Origin: Pseudomonas sp. Q2-TVG4-2
GTDB lineage: Bacteria > Pseudomonadota > Gammaproteobacteria > Pseudomonadales > Pseudomonadaceae
Direction of reading: 5' to 3'
Assembly: GCF_013620795.1 (NCBI RefSeq)
Contig: NZ_LGLW01000004.1
Location: 248,001-312,000, forward strand
Length of the DNA stretch: 64,000 nt
Numbering within the stretch: the stretch's first letter is position 1; each line of letters begins with the position of its first letter. This document shows, piece by piece, positions 47,739-56,776 of the stretch. The notes below the pieces were generated by a model. That model worked only from the letters and a program-made list of their open reading frames with translations. It did not search any database and had not been told where the DNA came from. A program made the position numbers and the translations under genes.

Positions 47739-48344
47739 ATGAACAAGCTTAACTATCTGGTCGCGGGGTTACTGAGCCTGGCGCTGACCGGTTGCGTCTC
47801 CTTCACTCCATCAGGGCCGATCGGCTTACCTGCGGGCGTTATGGAACACTCGGTGCCTGCCGGCGCGATGCTCAACGACGTTGAGGTTTCCGACTCTCGC
47901 CTGAATGAGACCCAGCGCAGAAACATCAGCAATGCGCTGACGGCGCAAATCGCCCAGCACGTCGAGCGCGGCGAATACTTCGAACGCATGATCAGCTTCC
48001 CGGCCAAACTGGACGACCAAGACGTCCAGCTGCAATTCAACTTCACCTCGCTAAAGGGTAAGCGCACACCGCACCCCGGCTATTTCCCCGGTGCACTGCT
48101 GACCCTTACCGTCTGGATTTGGGTCAACGGCCCGATCTATGTAGACAAATACGACCTTGCCGCCGAGCTACAGATTATCGACGCGGCAGGTAAGCAGCTG
48201 GCGCTTTCGCAGAAGACGTTAGTACGCAATCAGAACACTGGCCTGTGGGACTACGATTATTTCAATACGTCGCTGGGCTCGCGGCAGCTCACTGAACTGG
48301 TCGAACAGCTGCTGCAAGACGGCACTCGCCAGCTCGCACATTGA
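47739..48344 (+). CDS. lipoprotein of unknown function
   Basis: 201 residues from the ATG at 47739, which lies eight bases after AAGGA; an ATG at 47730 overlaps that site and is rejected. The signal peptide ends in the lipobox LALTGC. The mature part has mixed beta strands with FPGALLTLTVWIWVNGPIYVD in the middle. It is followed 14 bases later by another lipoprotein gene of similar build, so the two probably form an operon and complex at the outer membrane. Confidence 0.8.
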   Translation: MNKLNYLVAGLLSLALTGCVSFTPSGPIGLPAGVMEHSVPAGAMLNDVEVSDSRLNETQRRNISNALTAQIAQHVERGEYFERMISFPAKLDDQDVQLQFNFTSLKGKRTPHPGYFPGALLTLTVWIWVNGPIYVDKYDLAAELQIIDAAGKQLALSQKTLVRNQNTGLWDYDYFNTSLGSRQLTELVEQLLQDGTRQLAH

Positions 48345-48358
48345 CAAGGACGCCGAAT

Positions 48359-48937
48359 ATGAAACAACTGATAGCCCTTCTCGCCATTGCCGCGTCCCTG
48401 ACTCTGCAGGGTTGCATGACGTACTCGCACAACATGTTGCCGGAGGTCCAGCAATGGCCGCTGGCCGAGTCCGTGCAGGCAAAGCCAACCGCATACATCA
48501 AGGTACAAACCGAGCATTCGGTGAACGGCACGCCGACGGCGAGCACCCCCAACATTGCCAAGCTGGAACAGCTCATTAAACAGGGCTTCGTCGACAGCGG
48601 CCGGTTCTCTCGGGTCAGCACCGAGCAGGAAGCGTCCGATCTCTATGTCACGGTTACGCTGCGCAATCAGGAAACCGGCAACCTCGGACTGGCTGTGGTC
48701 ACAGGCGCCACCTTCTTCCTGGTACCAGGCACCTTCGACAATACGCTGATCATGGACATGATGTTCCGCGACAGTGAAGGCAAGAAGCTGGGGCGGGTAG
48801 AGAAACAGGAAAAACTGACGACCTGGATGCACCTGCTTTTGATCTTCGCCTTGCCTTTCAACGAGTCGGTCGACCCGCTATTGACCGAACTAACGAAGAG
48901 CAACCTGGAAGAAGCCGCGGGCAAGGATCTGATCTGA
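48359..48937 (+). CDS. lipoprotein of unknown function
   Basis: 192 residues from the ATG at 48359 with CAAGGACGCC upstream. Signal peptide and lipobox are LLAIAASLTLQGC. The mature domain (YIKVQTEHSVNGTP, SDLYVTVTLRNQETGN, LIMDMMFRDSEGKKLG) looks like a small alpha-beta fold. A hydrophobic segment (TTWMHLLLIFALPF) lies near the C terminus. It is paired with the preceding lipoprotein gene, and a terminator follows. Confidence 0.8.
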   Translation: MKQLIALLAIAASLTLQGCMTYSHNMLPEVQQWPLAESVQAKPTAYIKVQTEHSVNGTPTASTPNIAKLEQLIKQGFVDSGRFSRVSTEQEASDLYVTVTLRNQETGNLGLAVVTGATFFLVPGTFDNTLIMDMMFRDSEGKKLGRVEKQEKLTTWMHLLLIFALPFNESVDPLLTELTKSNLEEAAGKDLI

Positions 48938-48960
48938 CCAGGCAACGCCCCCAACAGATG

Positions 48961-48986
48961 CACCGAGGGCTAGGAGGTCCTCGGTG
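48961..48986 (+). terminator. terminator after the lipoprotein pair
   Basis: CACCGAGG (48961-48968) pairs with CCTCGGTG (48979-48986) around a ten-base loop, followed by TATT. The T-run is weak, but the position 23 bases after the stop fits. Confidence 0.65.
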
Positions 48987-49040
48987 TATTAACGTCACAA
49001 CGTTAACGAACCTAAATACCCTTGCGGGTCGCTTTGCCAA

Positions 49041-49892
49041 TCACCGCCCGCCAAACATCCCCACCCAATAGATCCCTGCATCGCTCTGGGGATCCACTGC
49101 ATAAGCAGCGCCCAGCTCGCTGAAGCGCGGGTTCATCAGGTTGGCGCAATGCCCTGGGCTCGCCATCCAGCCTTCTACAACGCGGCGCGGTCGGTCCAGC
49201 GCGGCGGCGATGTTCTGGCCGATCGGCGTGCCGGTATAGCCGGCCAGTTCTGCCCTATCGCCCGGTGTACGCCCATCGCGGTCGAGGTGGCTGAAGAAGT
49301 TGCCGTTGGCCATGGCTCGGCTGTGGGCTTCAGCGACGCTGGCAAGCGTCGCGTTCCAGGTCAGCGGCGGCGCCGCGGCGAATGGTTTGCCACGACACTG
49401 GCGCGCCGTTGCGCGTACGCGATTGATTTGCTCGAGCAGCATCCGCCCCTCCGCTTGCCAATCCCTCAGGTGCCCACCAAGCAGCGGCCGTGCCACGACG
49501 ATGCGCCAGTCGCGGCCTTCACGGCTGACGCCAATGTCGGCGTACTGCGGATCGAGCACCACGCGACAAAAGCTTTCTCGCAGCGCCTGCATCGCGGCTT
49601 GCGCATCGCGCGGGCCGGATAGGCTGATGGCTTGAACGTGGGCCATCGGATAACCGTTGCGGGCCAAGGAACCCTGCAGATCACCAGCACCGGTGGCGGA
49701 CAATACCAGGCGTGATTCGGGCGAAAGCGCTGTCAGCTCCTCGCTCGCCCGGTCGTCGCAACGCTGCACTTCGCTGCGGTAAACGTTAATCGACTCGATT
49801 AGTTGGCGCGCTTGCCCTTCGTTAGCGGCGACGGCAAGACGACCGCCGCCGAGCAATGCGGCAAAAAGTAGCGAGGCAGAAAACAGGCGCAT
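49041..49892 (-). CDS. secreted CAP-domain (SCP/PR-1 like) protein
   Basis: 283 residues from the ATG at 49892, with a signal peptide (MRLFSASLLFAALLGGGRLAVAA). The N-terminal half is unrecognised. The C-terminal half, residues about 145-283, is a CAP domain: LLEQINRVRATARQC, SHLDRDGRTPGDRAELAGYT, GQNIAAALDRPRRVVEGWMA, SPGHCANLMNPRFSELGAAYA. It probably acts in the periplasm or outside the cell, with unknown activity. Confidence 0.87.
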   Translation of the reverse strand: MRLFSASLLFAALLGGGRLAVAANEGQARQLIESINVYRSEVQRCDDRASEELTALSPESRLVLSATGAGDLQGSLARNGYPMAHVQAISLSGPRDAQAAMQALRESFCRVVLDPQYADIGVSREGRDWRIVVARPLLGGHLRDWQAEGRMLLEQINRVRATARQCRGKPFAAAPPLTWNATLASVAEAHSRAMANGNFFSHLDRDGRTPGDRAELAGYTGTPIGQNIAAALDRPRRVVEGWMASPGHCANLMNPRFSELGAAYAVDPQSDAGIYWVGMFGGR

Positions 49893-50037
49893 GATTGTCT
49901 CCAGCGAACCCGGTAACCAGAAGCAGTGAAGATGCACCGGGAGCGCTAGCCAAGTCGAGCATGCGAGGCAATACGCCTTCAGTCCAGGTGTGATTCCTGC
50001 TCATTCATCGCTTGCCGCTTCAGCTGGCCACCAATCT

Positions 50038-50054
50038 ATAATCGTTCTTATTTG
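50038..50054. promoter_or_regulatory. Fur-like site before the response-regulator gene
   Basis: ATAATCGTTCTTATTTG resembles part of the Fur consensus (GATAATGATAATCATTATC), with several mismatches, 14 bases before the ATG at 50068. It is weak alone, but the iron-uptake context supports it. Confidence 0.4.
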
Positions 50055-50067
50055 CACCGGACCTTCC

Positions 50068-50769
50068 ATGGCTTCTTCCGCAGCCCGACAAATCTTGGCA
50101 ATCGAGGACGACCCGATTCTCGGTAACCATCTGAAAACATCTCTGGAAAGCCGCGGCTTCCAAGTCACTCTCGCGGATGACGGGCTCACCGGCCTGACAT
50201 TGGCCCGCGAATCGGCGTTCGATCTGATCCTGCTGGACGTGATGTTGCCGGCGCTCAGCGGCATGGAGCTGCTGACCCAGCTGCGCGAACAGCGCCGTAC
50301 ACCCGTACTCATGATGTCTGCGCTGGGTAACGAGGCGCATCGCATCCAGGGCTTTGATAGCGGCGCCGACGATTACCTGCCCAAGCCGTTCAGCATTGAG
50401 GAACTGCAGGTACGCATCGCCGCCATTCTGCGGCGCGTCGCGTACGAGCGCAGCGTCCAGCCGGCGGCCAACGATGACACGATGCGCTTCGACGATCAGC
50501 GTTGCGATTTGCGTTACGAGGGGCGCTGGGTCGGCCTGACGGCCACTGAATACCGATTGATGAAGGTGCTACATAACGCAGCCGGAGAAGTACTGACCAA
50601 ACCGTTTCTCTACCAGCAAGCGCTGCGCCGCGGCTACTCGCAGCATGATCGCAGCCTGGACATGCACGTCAGTAACATTCGCCGCAAGCTGGCGCGTGAA
50701 GAGATTCTGGCGCTGCGTCTGGAGTCGGTGTGGGGCAAGGGCTACGTGCTGGAACTGCAGGCCAGCTGA
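50068..50769 (+). CDS. OmpR-family response regulator, PirR/PfeR-like
   Basis: 233 residues from the ATG at 50068. Receiver: ILAIEDDPILGNHL, phospho-acceptor in FDLILLDVMLPALSG, GADDYLPKPFS. Winged helix: VGLTATEYRLMKVLHNAAGE, then SLDMHVSNIRRKL. It overlaps the kinase gene by one base (TGATG). Next to a TonB receptor, the pair corresponds to PirRS or PfeRS, which induce a siderophore receptor when the siderophore is present. It is a different pair from the RstAB-like one at 7-9.6 kb. Confidence 0.88.
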   Translation: MASSAARQILAIEDDPILGNHLKTSLESRGFQVTLADDGLTGLTLARESAFDLILLDVMLPALSGMELLTQLREQRRTPVLMMSALGNEAHRIQGFDSGADDYLPKPFSIEELQVRIAAILRRVAYERSVQPAANDDTMRFDDQRCDLRYEGRWVGLTATEYRLMKVLHNAAGEVLTKPFLYQQALRRGYSQHDRSLDMHVSNIRRKLAREEILALRLESVWGKGYVLELQAS

Positions 50770-52100
50770 TGCCCAACCGTCATTCGCTGTTTTGGCGCCT
50801 GGTGGTGTTGGTCGCCGGATTCTGCCTGTCGATGATCTGGGCTGGCGGCTACGTCGGCCGTCAGATAGACCGGGCCAGCTCCTATCTGACGCAGGAGGCG
50901 CATGAGGTACTCGCCGGTTATGCCGACGAAGCCCGTACCGCCCTGCAACAGGGACCGGAAGCGCTGGAACAATGGCTCAGGAGCATGCGTCAGCGCGAAT
51001 CAAGCTGGCTGGTGGTGGTGGATGAGCAGCTGCAACCCCTCGGGGGGCAGGCGCTGAACGACGAAGAGCGGAAGGGTCTCACATTCGTGCGGCATTACGA
51101 ATGGCCGATGAGCCGGCGTAATGAAGGCTTGCCACTGGTTTCCATACCGATCGAGGGCAGCGGTGCACGGCTGATCATTCGCCTACCGGAGCGCTTCCGA
51201 CCCTGGCGGCATCATGCGCTGCTCACCGCCGGCGCGGTGTATCTGCCCCTGGTGCTGCTGTCAGTGCTGTTCTGCTGGCTGCTCTACCGCCTGCTGGTCT
51301 CGCCGTTGGACAGCTTGCGTCGGCAGGCCAATGCGCTGCGCGGGAACCGTCTCGACTCGCTGCTGCCGCCGTCGATTGCCCGGCGTAACGATGAACTCGG
51401 CGAACTGGGCCGTTCGCTGGAGTACCTCACCCAGCGCCTGCGCGACTCCATTACGCAGCAGCAGCAACTGTTGCGCGATCTTTCCCACGAGCTGCGCACG
51501 CCGCTCAGCCGTTTGCGCGTCGCCTGTGAGAGTGAGCTGAGCGCCGAGGAGATGCGCAGTCGCACCGACCGCGAAATCACCAGCATGCAACACTTGGTCG
51601 ACAGCACCCTGGAGTTCGCCTGGCTGGACAGCGAGCAGCCCCGCTTCGAATGCGAGCCGGTGGAAGTGGCGGCACTCTGGGATGTGCTCAGCGAGAACGC
51701 CTGCTTCGAGTCCGGCTGGCCGCGCGAGCGCATCCAGGCGCGGGTGCCGGAAGACTGCCTGGTGCTCGGCAATCTCAACGCGCTGGCACAGGCCATGGAG
51801 AACATTCTGCGCAACGCCATTCGCTATTCCCCCGCCGTGGGCACGGTCTGCCTGTCGGCGGAACCCGACGGCGATTATTGGCAGCTGCACATCGAGGACC
51901 AGGGACCTGGCGTGCCGGCAGACCAGTTGCCAGTAATCTTCCGGCCCTTCGCCCGGCTCAGCGCGGCCCGGCCTGGCGGCGACGGCTTCGGGCTGGGCTT
52001 GGCAATCGCTCGCAGCATGGTGCTGATGCAGGGTGGCGACATCTGGGCCGAGAACAGTGACCCCGGGCTGCGCATGACCATCCGCCTGCGAAGTGTATAG
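50769..52100 (+). CDS. sensor histidine kinase, PirS/PfeS-like
   Basis: 443 residues. Two membrane helices (FWRLVVLVAGFCLSMIWAGG and YLPLVLLSVLFCWLLYRLLV) flank a periplasmic sensor domain of about 140 residues. HAMP follows, then HisKA with DLSHELRTPLSRLRVA and an HATPase with NAIRYSP, IEDQGPGVP and GFGLGLAIARS. The start overlaps the regulator stop. It probably senses a ferric siderophore and activates the receptor gene downstream. Confidence 0.88.
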   Translation: MPNRHSLFWRLVVLVAGFCLSMIWAGGYVGRQIDRASSYLTQEAHEVLAGYADEARTALQQGPEALEQWLRSMRQRESSWLVVVDEQLQPLGGQALNDEERKGLTFVRHYEWPMSRRNEGLPLVSIPIEGSGARLIIRLPERFRPWRHHALLTAGAVYLPLVLLSVLFCWLLYRLLVSPLDSLRRQANALRGNRLDSLLPPSIARRNDELGELGRSLEYLTQRLRDSITQQQQLLRDLSHELRTPLSRLRVACESELSAEEMRSRTDREITSMQHLVDSTLEFAWLDSEQPRFECEPVEVAALWDVLSENACFESGWPRERIQARVPEDCLVLGNLNALAQAMENILRNAIRYSPAVGTVCLSAEPDGDYWQLHIEDQGPGVPADQLPVIFRPFARLSAARPGGDGFGLGLAIARSMVLMQGGDIWAENSDPGLRMTIRLRSV

Positions 52101-52122
52101 ATTGTAAATGCGCTTTACTCTC

Positions 52123-52141
52123 AAATGAGAATACTTAGCAT
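52123..52141. promoter_or_regulatory. Fur-box-like site before the TonB receptor gene
   Basis: AAATGAGAATACTTAGCAT keeps the AATGAGAAT arm and a partial inverted arm (AGCATT). It lies about 97 bases upstream of the receptor start, between the kinase and receptor genes. The expected role is iron repression. Confidence 0.65.
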
Positions 52142-52237
52142 TGCGAACGGCGCGACCGCCGACACGGGCGACGCGTCCGATTCGCAGCCTCTGTCGGCCG
52201 CGGACGATGAATGCTAAGGCTCAGGGAGAACGCGGGA

Positions 52238-54286
52238 ATGGTCATTTTCAATCGACATCGGCTGGCTGGCGCCATCGCCATGGCAACCTGGATCAGCGCA
52301 CCGGCCCATGCCGAAGAACCGCTCGAGCTCCAGCCGACCACAGTGGTGACCGCCGCCGGTTATGAGCAGAACATTGCCAAGGCCCCGGCCAGTATTTCCG
52401 TGATTACCCGGGAGCAGCTGGAAAAGCAGTCCTACACCAACATCGTCGATGCGATGAAGAACGTTCCCGGCGTCTACGTCACCGGTGGCGGCAACATGCA
52501 GGACATCAGTGTCCGCGGCATGACCTCGGCCTACACGCTCTATCTGGTCGACGGGCGCCCCGTCTCCGCTGGCCGCTCGGTCAATACCAACGGCAGCGAC
52601 GGAGGCAAACAGATCGGCCTGCCACCGCTGGCAATGATCGAACGCATCGAAGTGATCCGCGGCCCGATGTCATCGCTGTACGGCTCCGAAGCCATGGGCG
52701 GCGTGATCAACATCATCACCCGCAAGGGCGGCGACGCCTGGGCTGGCACCATTTCCACCGATTACAGCCATTCGCTGAACGACATCAACGAAGAGGAAGC
52801 GACGACCAACTTCTATCTCGGGGGCGCGCTGATTCCGGGCCTGCTCGGCGCCAAACTGAACGGCAGCTATACCCGTGCCGACGAAAGCGACCACATTGGC
52901 GCAGACGACGGCGCGGCCAGCACACCGGACAGCCAGCGCAGGCAGGGCGGCATCGAACTCTATCTGACACCCGACGAGCGCAATCGCTTCTCCGTCAGCT
53001 ACCAGGCCGCACGCCTAAACGAAACCCATCATCCGGGCCAGAGCGTCGACATCACCGCGACGAAGAACACCACCGATTACGAAAAGGACATTTACGTACT
53101 GGCCCATGACGGCCAGTACGCCGACTGGCAAATCAGTAGTTACTTGCAGCATGACGAATCGGAGCGTGTTCAAGACCTCACCAAGCGCGAAGAGATCACC
53201 ACGCTCAACACCCAGGCCAGCTACTTCTGGGGCTCGCATGTGTTCACATTCGGCGGTCAGTACAAATACGAAGATTTCGTCGACGAATCCAATGGGTTGC
53301 TGGCGTCGAACGTGCCGGGTGCCGTAGCGAGCGTCGATCGCTGGCTGGCGGCGATCTTCGCCGAGGCCGAGTGGGGCGTAACCGAGGACCTGGCGATCAC
53401 CACCGGTCTGCGCTACAACGACGACGAGCTGTTCGGCGGCTACCTGTCTCCGCGCCTGTATGGCGTCTACCAATCCACGCCGAACCTGACCCTCAAAGGC
53501 GGCGTCTCCACCGGCTACAAGCAGCCCGGCCTCGCCGACGCCACCGAAGGCTTCGGCCGTGGTACGGGCGGCGGCGGATCACCAGCGCCACATCCGCGCG
53601 CGCTGATCATCGGCAATCCGGAACTCGACCCCGAAACCAGCACCAACTTCGAGCTGGGCTTCAATTACGACAATCCCGAACTGGGCTTTGCCACCAGCCT
53701 CATGGCCTTCCACACCCAGTACAAGGACAAGATCACCGAGGACCGTCTCTGCGAAACCGACACCGACGGCTCCAATGCAAACCGCAACAACGTGGCCGCC
53801 TGGTCCTGCGACTTCGGCGGCACCGACTACTACTTCCTCAGCACGCGGATGAACGTCGATGAAGCCATCATGCAGGGCATCGAGTGGACCCTGGATTACA
53901 GCTTCAGGCCCAATCTGCGCCTGAGCACCAGCTACACCTTCACCGACTCCGAGCAGAAGACTGGCGAGTTCAAAGGCGACCCGCTGAACAAGCAGCCCAA
54001 GCACATGGCCAACGCGCTGCTCGACTGGCAGGCAACGTCCCGCCTCAATGCCTGGTTGCAGGGTAACTACCGCAGCGAAACCAGCGATTACATCAGCCGC
54101 ACCAGCATGTCCGACGGTACACCGGGCTACGGCTTCTTCGATGCCGGCGTCGTCTACCAGCTGACGAACAAGGTCGATGTGAAAGCCGGCCTGTACAACA
54201 TCGCCAACAAGGAAGTCACCAACGATGACTACGAAGTGGTGCTGGACGGCCGCCGGCTGGTCGTCGGCATGACGGTCGACTTCTAA
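52238..54286 (+). CDS. TonB-dependent receptor, CirA/PirA-like catecholate siderophore receptor
   Basis: 682 residues from the ATG at 52238, which has AGGGAGA eight bases upstream; an ATG at 52211 is less likely. A signal peptide is present (LAGAIAMATWISAPAHAEE). The TonB box region is TVVTAAGYEQN, and the plug domain has APASISVITREQL, ISVRGMTSAYTLYLVDGRPV and IEVIRGPMSSLYGSEAMGGVINIITRK. The beta-barrel follows and ends YNIANKEVTNDDYEVVLDGRRLVVGMTVDF, with the terminal aromatic Phe. Similarity is greatest to CirA, which takes up catecholate iron complexes. The adjacent two-component pair suggests ligand-induced expression. Confidence 0.92.
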   Translation: MVIFNRHRLAGAIAMATWISAPAHAEEPLELQPTTVVTAAGYEQNIAKAPASISVITREQLEKQSYTNIVDAMKNVPGVYVTGGGNMQDISVRGMTSAYTLYLVDGRPVSAGRSVNTNGSDGGKQIGLPPLAMIERIEVIRGPMSSLYGSEAMGGVINIITRKGGDAWAGTISTDYSHSLNDINEEEATTNFYLGGALIPGLLGAKLNGSYTRADESDHIGADDGAASTPDSQRRQGGIELYLTPDERNRFSVSYQAARLNETHHPGQSVDITATKNTTDYEKDIYVLAHDGQYADWQISSYLQHDESERVQDLTKREEITTLNTQASYFWGSHVFTFGGQYKYEDFVDESNGLLASNVPGAVASVDRWLAAIFAEAEWGVTEDLAITTGLRYNDDELFGGYLSPRLYGVYQSTPNLTLKGGVSTGYKQPGLADATEGFGRGTGGGGSPAPHPRALIIGNPELDPETSTNFELGFNYDNPELGFATSLMAFHTQYKDKITEDRLCETDTDGSNANRNNVAAWSCDFGGTDYYFLSTRMNVDEAIMQGIEWTLDYSFRPNLRLSTSYTFTDSEQKTGEFKGDPLNKQPKHMANALLDWQATSRLNAWLQGNYRSETSDYISRTSMSDGTPGYGFFDAGVVYQLTNKVDVKAGLYNIANKEVTNDDYEVVLDGRRLVVGMTVDF

Positions 54287-54346
54287 GCGATCGCGACGCG
54301 GCGTGCTGCTTGCTTTCAAGACACGGCACACCGCCTCAAACCGACC

Positions 54347-54382
54347 GCCCGATAGGCTTGCGCCGCAGCTGTCGGGCTTTTT
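54347..54382 (+). terminator. rho-independent terminator after the TonB receptor
   Basis: GCCCGATAG (54347) pairs with CTGTCGGGC (54369) with one G-T pair, followed by TTTTT (54378-54382). It lies between the receptor and the DUF3649 gene, so downstream genes depend on readthrough or on a promoter of their own. Confidence 0.85.
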
Positions 54383-54418
54383 CGTATGACTTCAGCCGTT
54401 TCCCACCGGGAGCCTGTC

Positions 54419-54721
54419 GTGACTCGTTCCGTATCGCAATCGCGTAATGCCTGGCCTGACATCGCCGCGCGCGCCGCCCTCGCCGTGCTTGGCGGCTACG
54501 CCTTCACCTACGCATTCACCGCCGCACTGGCGCGCCTGCTGCCGGTGGATCGCGTAGATGCGCTGACCACCGCCTCGCTGCTGTCGTTCGCGATCTATCT
54601 GGTATTCATTCTCTGGGCTTTCGCCGCAGCCTCGCTACGCCGGGTGCTGGTCGGTCTGAGTGCCGCGGTGCCGCTGGCGGCCATCGGCTTCTGGCCACAG
54701 TTGCTGGAGGCCGTGCGATGA
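54419..54721 (+). CDS. DUF3649 inner membrane protein of the iron-uptake cluster
   Basis: 100 residues from a GTG at 54419, with GGGAG six bases upstream. An ATG at 54386 lies three bases after the T-run of the terminator and lacks a site, so it is not preferred. Three membrane helices (ARAALAVLGGYAFTYAFTAA; ALTTASLLSFAIYLVFILWA; VGLSAAVPLAAIGFWPQLLE) fit the DUF3649 family. It overlaps the PepSY gene by ATGA. DUF3649, PepSY and DUF3325 together commonly accompany siderophore receptors and are thought to be involved in iron reduction. Confidence 0.85.
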   Translation: MTRSVSQSRNAWPDIAARAALAVLGGYAFTYAFTAALARLLPVDRVDALTTASLLSFAIYLVFILWAFAAASLRRVLVGLSAAVPLAAIGFWPQLLEAVR

Positions 54722-56280
54722 AAGGCAGCCTGACGCAATCGATGTCCTGGCTGCATACCTGGTGCGGGCTCTTGCTCGGCTGGATGTTATTCGCCATCTT
54801 CCTCACCGGCACGCTCGCGGTGTTCGACAAAGAAATCAGCTGGTGGATGCAGCCGGAGCTGACCGATCGGACGCAGTCACCGGCAGCCGCCGCCGATGTA
54901 GCGCAGCGCTGGTTGATGAAGAATCACCCGGACGAATCGAACTGGAACATCAGCCTGCCCAGTGAACGATCTCCGGACCTCAGCGTCAGCGTAGGCGAGC
55001 GACGCCGCGGTGCCGAACGCATGCAGCTGGACCCGCAGACAGGCGAAACCGTCGAGGCACGCGAAACCATCGGCGGCAATTTCTTCTTCCATTTTCACTA
55101 CACCCTGCACCTGCCCCGAACGCTAGGGGTTTGGGTCGTCGGGTTCGCGGCGATGGCCATGCTGGTGGCGCTGATCAGCGGGATCATCATTCACAAAAAG
55201 ATCTTCAAGGAATTCTTTACCTTCCGTCCGGCCAAGGGGCAGCGTTCCTGGCTCGACGGCCATAACGCCAGCGCCGTCCTGCTCCTGCCGTTCCACCTGA
55301 TGATCACCTACACAGGGCTCGCGATCTTCTTTCTGCTCTATATGCCAGCAGCAGTCGACGCACTGTACGACGGTGATCGGCAGGCCTATTTCAAGGAGGC
55401 GCAATCGAGCCGCGCCGCCGAGCAAGCGCCGCGCGGCGAAGGTCGTGGCGACAAGCCCGTCCAAGCGCCGGTCGCGCCGCTGCTGTCGCTGAGTGAAATC
55501 GTTTCCCGTGCCGAGGCGCACTATGGCGCCGGCATGATCGGTGGCCTGGCCGTGAGTAACCCAGGCCGAGCCAATGCCCAGGTCACGGCGCGCCCCGTAC
55601 TGGGTAATCGCATCGAACTGACCAAAGGCGAAGGTATGCTCTTCAATGGCGTGACCGGCGAGTTGATCCGGGCACCGGAGCCGTCACGTACCAGTCAACT
55701 GACCCAACGGGTGATGGCTGGCCTACATTTCGCGCAGTTTGGCGGTTACCCGATGCGTTGGCTGTACTTCATCTGTGGTTTGGTCAGCTGCGCCATGATC
55801 GCAACCGGGCTGGTGCTCTATACCGTCAAGCAACGCAAGCAGGCCAAGGCCAACCAGCCCTTCCTTCGGTTCGTGGAAAGCACCAACGTGGCGATAGTGG
55901 CCGGGCTTTCTCTGGCCTGCATTTCGCTGCTTTGGGGCAATCGGCTGCTGCCGGCAGCGTTGGCCGGCCGGCAGGATTGGGAGCTGCGGCTGTTCTTCGG
56001 TATCTGGGCCTTGAGCTGGTTGCACGGCTGGGCGCGCAAGCCCATGCACGCTTGGCGCGAGCAGCTATTCGCCGCCTCGGTACTGGCGCTCGGCCTGCCA
56101 TTGCTGGACCTGATGACCGACAATCTGACACTGGACAACATGCGCTTGCCCCTCGTTGCAAGCGTATCGGTGATGGGCCTGTCGCTCGCGTGGACAGCCT
56201 GGAAAATACCCCAAGCCGCCGCCAGAAAGGCACGCTCCGCTCAACCGCTCAACCGCCCAGCCCCCGGAGCCTCGTCATGA
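54718..56280 (+). CDS. PepSY-associated transmembrane protein (FegB/FoxB-like)
   Basis: 520 residues. The opening SWLHTWCGLLLGWMLFAIFLTGTLAVFDKEISWWMQPE is the PepSY_TM signature, with His in the first helix. FFHFHYTLHLPRTLGVWVVGFAAMAMLVALISGIIIH and LDGHNASAVLLLPFHLMITYTG carry paired His that could bind heme. Such proteins are proposed to reduce ferric siderophores at the inner membrane. It overlaps the genes on both sides by four bases. Confidence 0.88.
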   Translation: MKGSLTQSMSWLHTWCGLLLGWMLFAIFLTGTLAVFDKEISWWMQPELTDRTQSPAAAADVAQRWLMKNHPDESNWNISLPSERSPDLSVSVGERRRGAERMQLDPQTGETVEARETIGGNFFFHFHYTLHLPRTLGVWVVGFAAMAMLVALISGIIIHKKIFKEFFTFRPAKGQRSWLDGHNASAVLLLPFHLMITYTGLAIFFLLYMPAAVDALYDGDRQAYFKEAQSSRAAEQAPRGEGRGDKPVQAPVAPLLSLSEIVSRAEAHYGAGMIGGLAVSNPGRANAQVTARPVLGNRIELTKGEGMLFNGVTGELIRAPEPSRTSQLTQRVMAGLHFAQFGGYPMRWLYFICGLVSCAMIATGLVLYTVKQRKQAKANQPFLRFVESTNVAIVAGLSLACISLLWGNRLLPAALAGRQDWELRLFFGIWALSWLHGWARKPMHAWREQLFAASVLALGLPLLDLMTDNLTLDNMRLPLVASVSVMGLSLAWTAWKIPQAAARKARSAQPLNRPAPGASS

Positions 56281-56612
56281 GCGGTTCAGCTCTGTTTGCC
56301 AGCCTCCTGCTGGCCTACGCCGGCATGCTGTGTCTCTGTCTCGGCAAGGAACGCCACTGGAAACAGCTGGTCAGCCCGCGCGTGCCCGCTCGACTGCGCC
56401 GCCTCGGCGCCCCGCTCGGCAGTCTGCTGCTCGGCCTGGCGGCGTACGCGGCTGGCTATGTCTGGCCCGGCGGAATGGCGCTGGTTGGCTGGTTTGGCCT
56501 GATCTCGCTTGCCGGCTTCGCCCTGCTGCTGCTGATCCCCCACGCGCCGCGCCTGGCTGCAGGATTGCCAATGGCCGGAGGACTGCTGTGGATGGTCGCG
56601 GCTTTGGTATGA
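56277..56612 (+). CDS. DUF3325 inner membrane protein
   Basis: 111 residues from the ATG at 56277, four bases before the PepSY stop. Three membrane helices (LFASLLLAYAGMLCLCLGKE; GSLLLGLAAYAAGYVWPGGM; ISLAGFALLLLIPHAPRLAA) and the short KERH motif after the first helix fit DUF3325. It is the last gene of the iron-uptake membrane cluster. Confidence 0.85.
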   Translation: MSGSALFASLLLAYAGMLCLCLGKERHWKQLVSPRVPARLRRLGAPLGSLLLGLAAYAAGYVWPGGMALVGWFGLISLAGFALLLLIPHAPRLAAGLPMAGGLLWMVAALV

Positions 56613-56776
56613 GCGGCCATCAGGTCGCTCCATCACGCTCGGGCATGGGCGCCGAGAAAAAGGCCGGCCGCTCTCCTCCGGCCGGATTGTCGTGGCCCAC
56701 ACGCCCAGCGGCCAATCCCAAACCGGCCGTAAGCCATTACAATGCGCGACTTTCGAATAACACCCGGTCCGCGCCC

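Noticed and set aside
47471-47746. Hydrophobic minus-strand frame of 91 codons
   Set aside because: It overlaps the start and ribosome-binding site of the lipoprotein gene on the other strand and its second half is low-complexity Arg-rich sequence.
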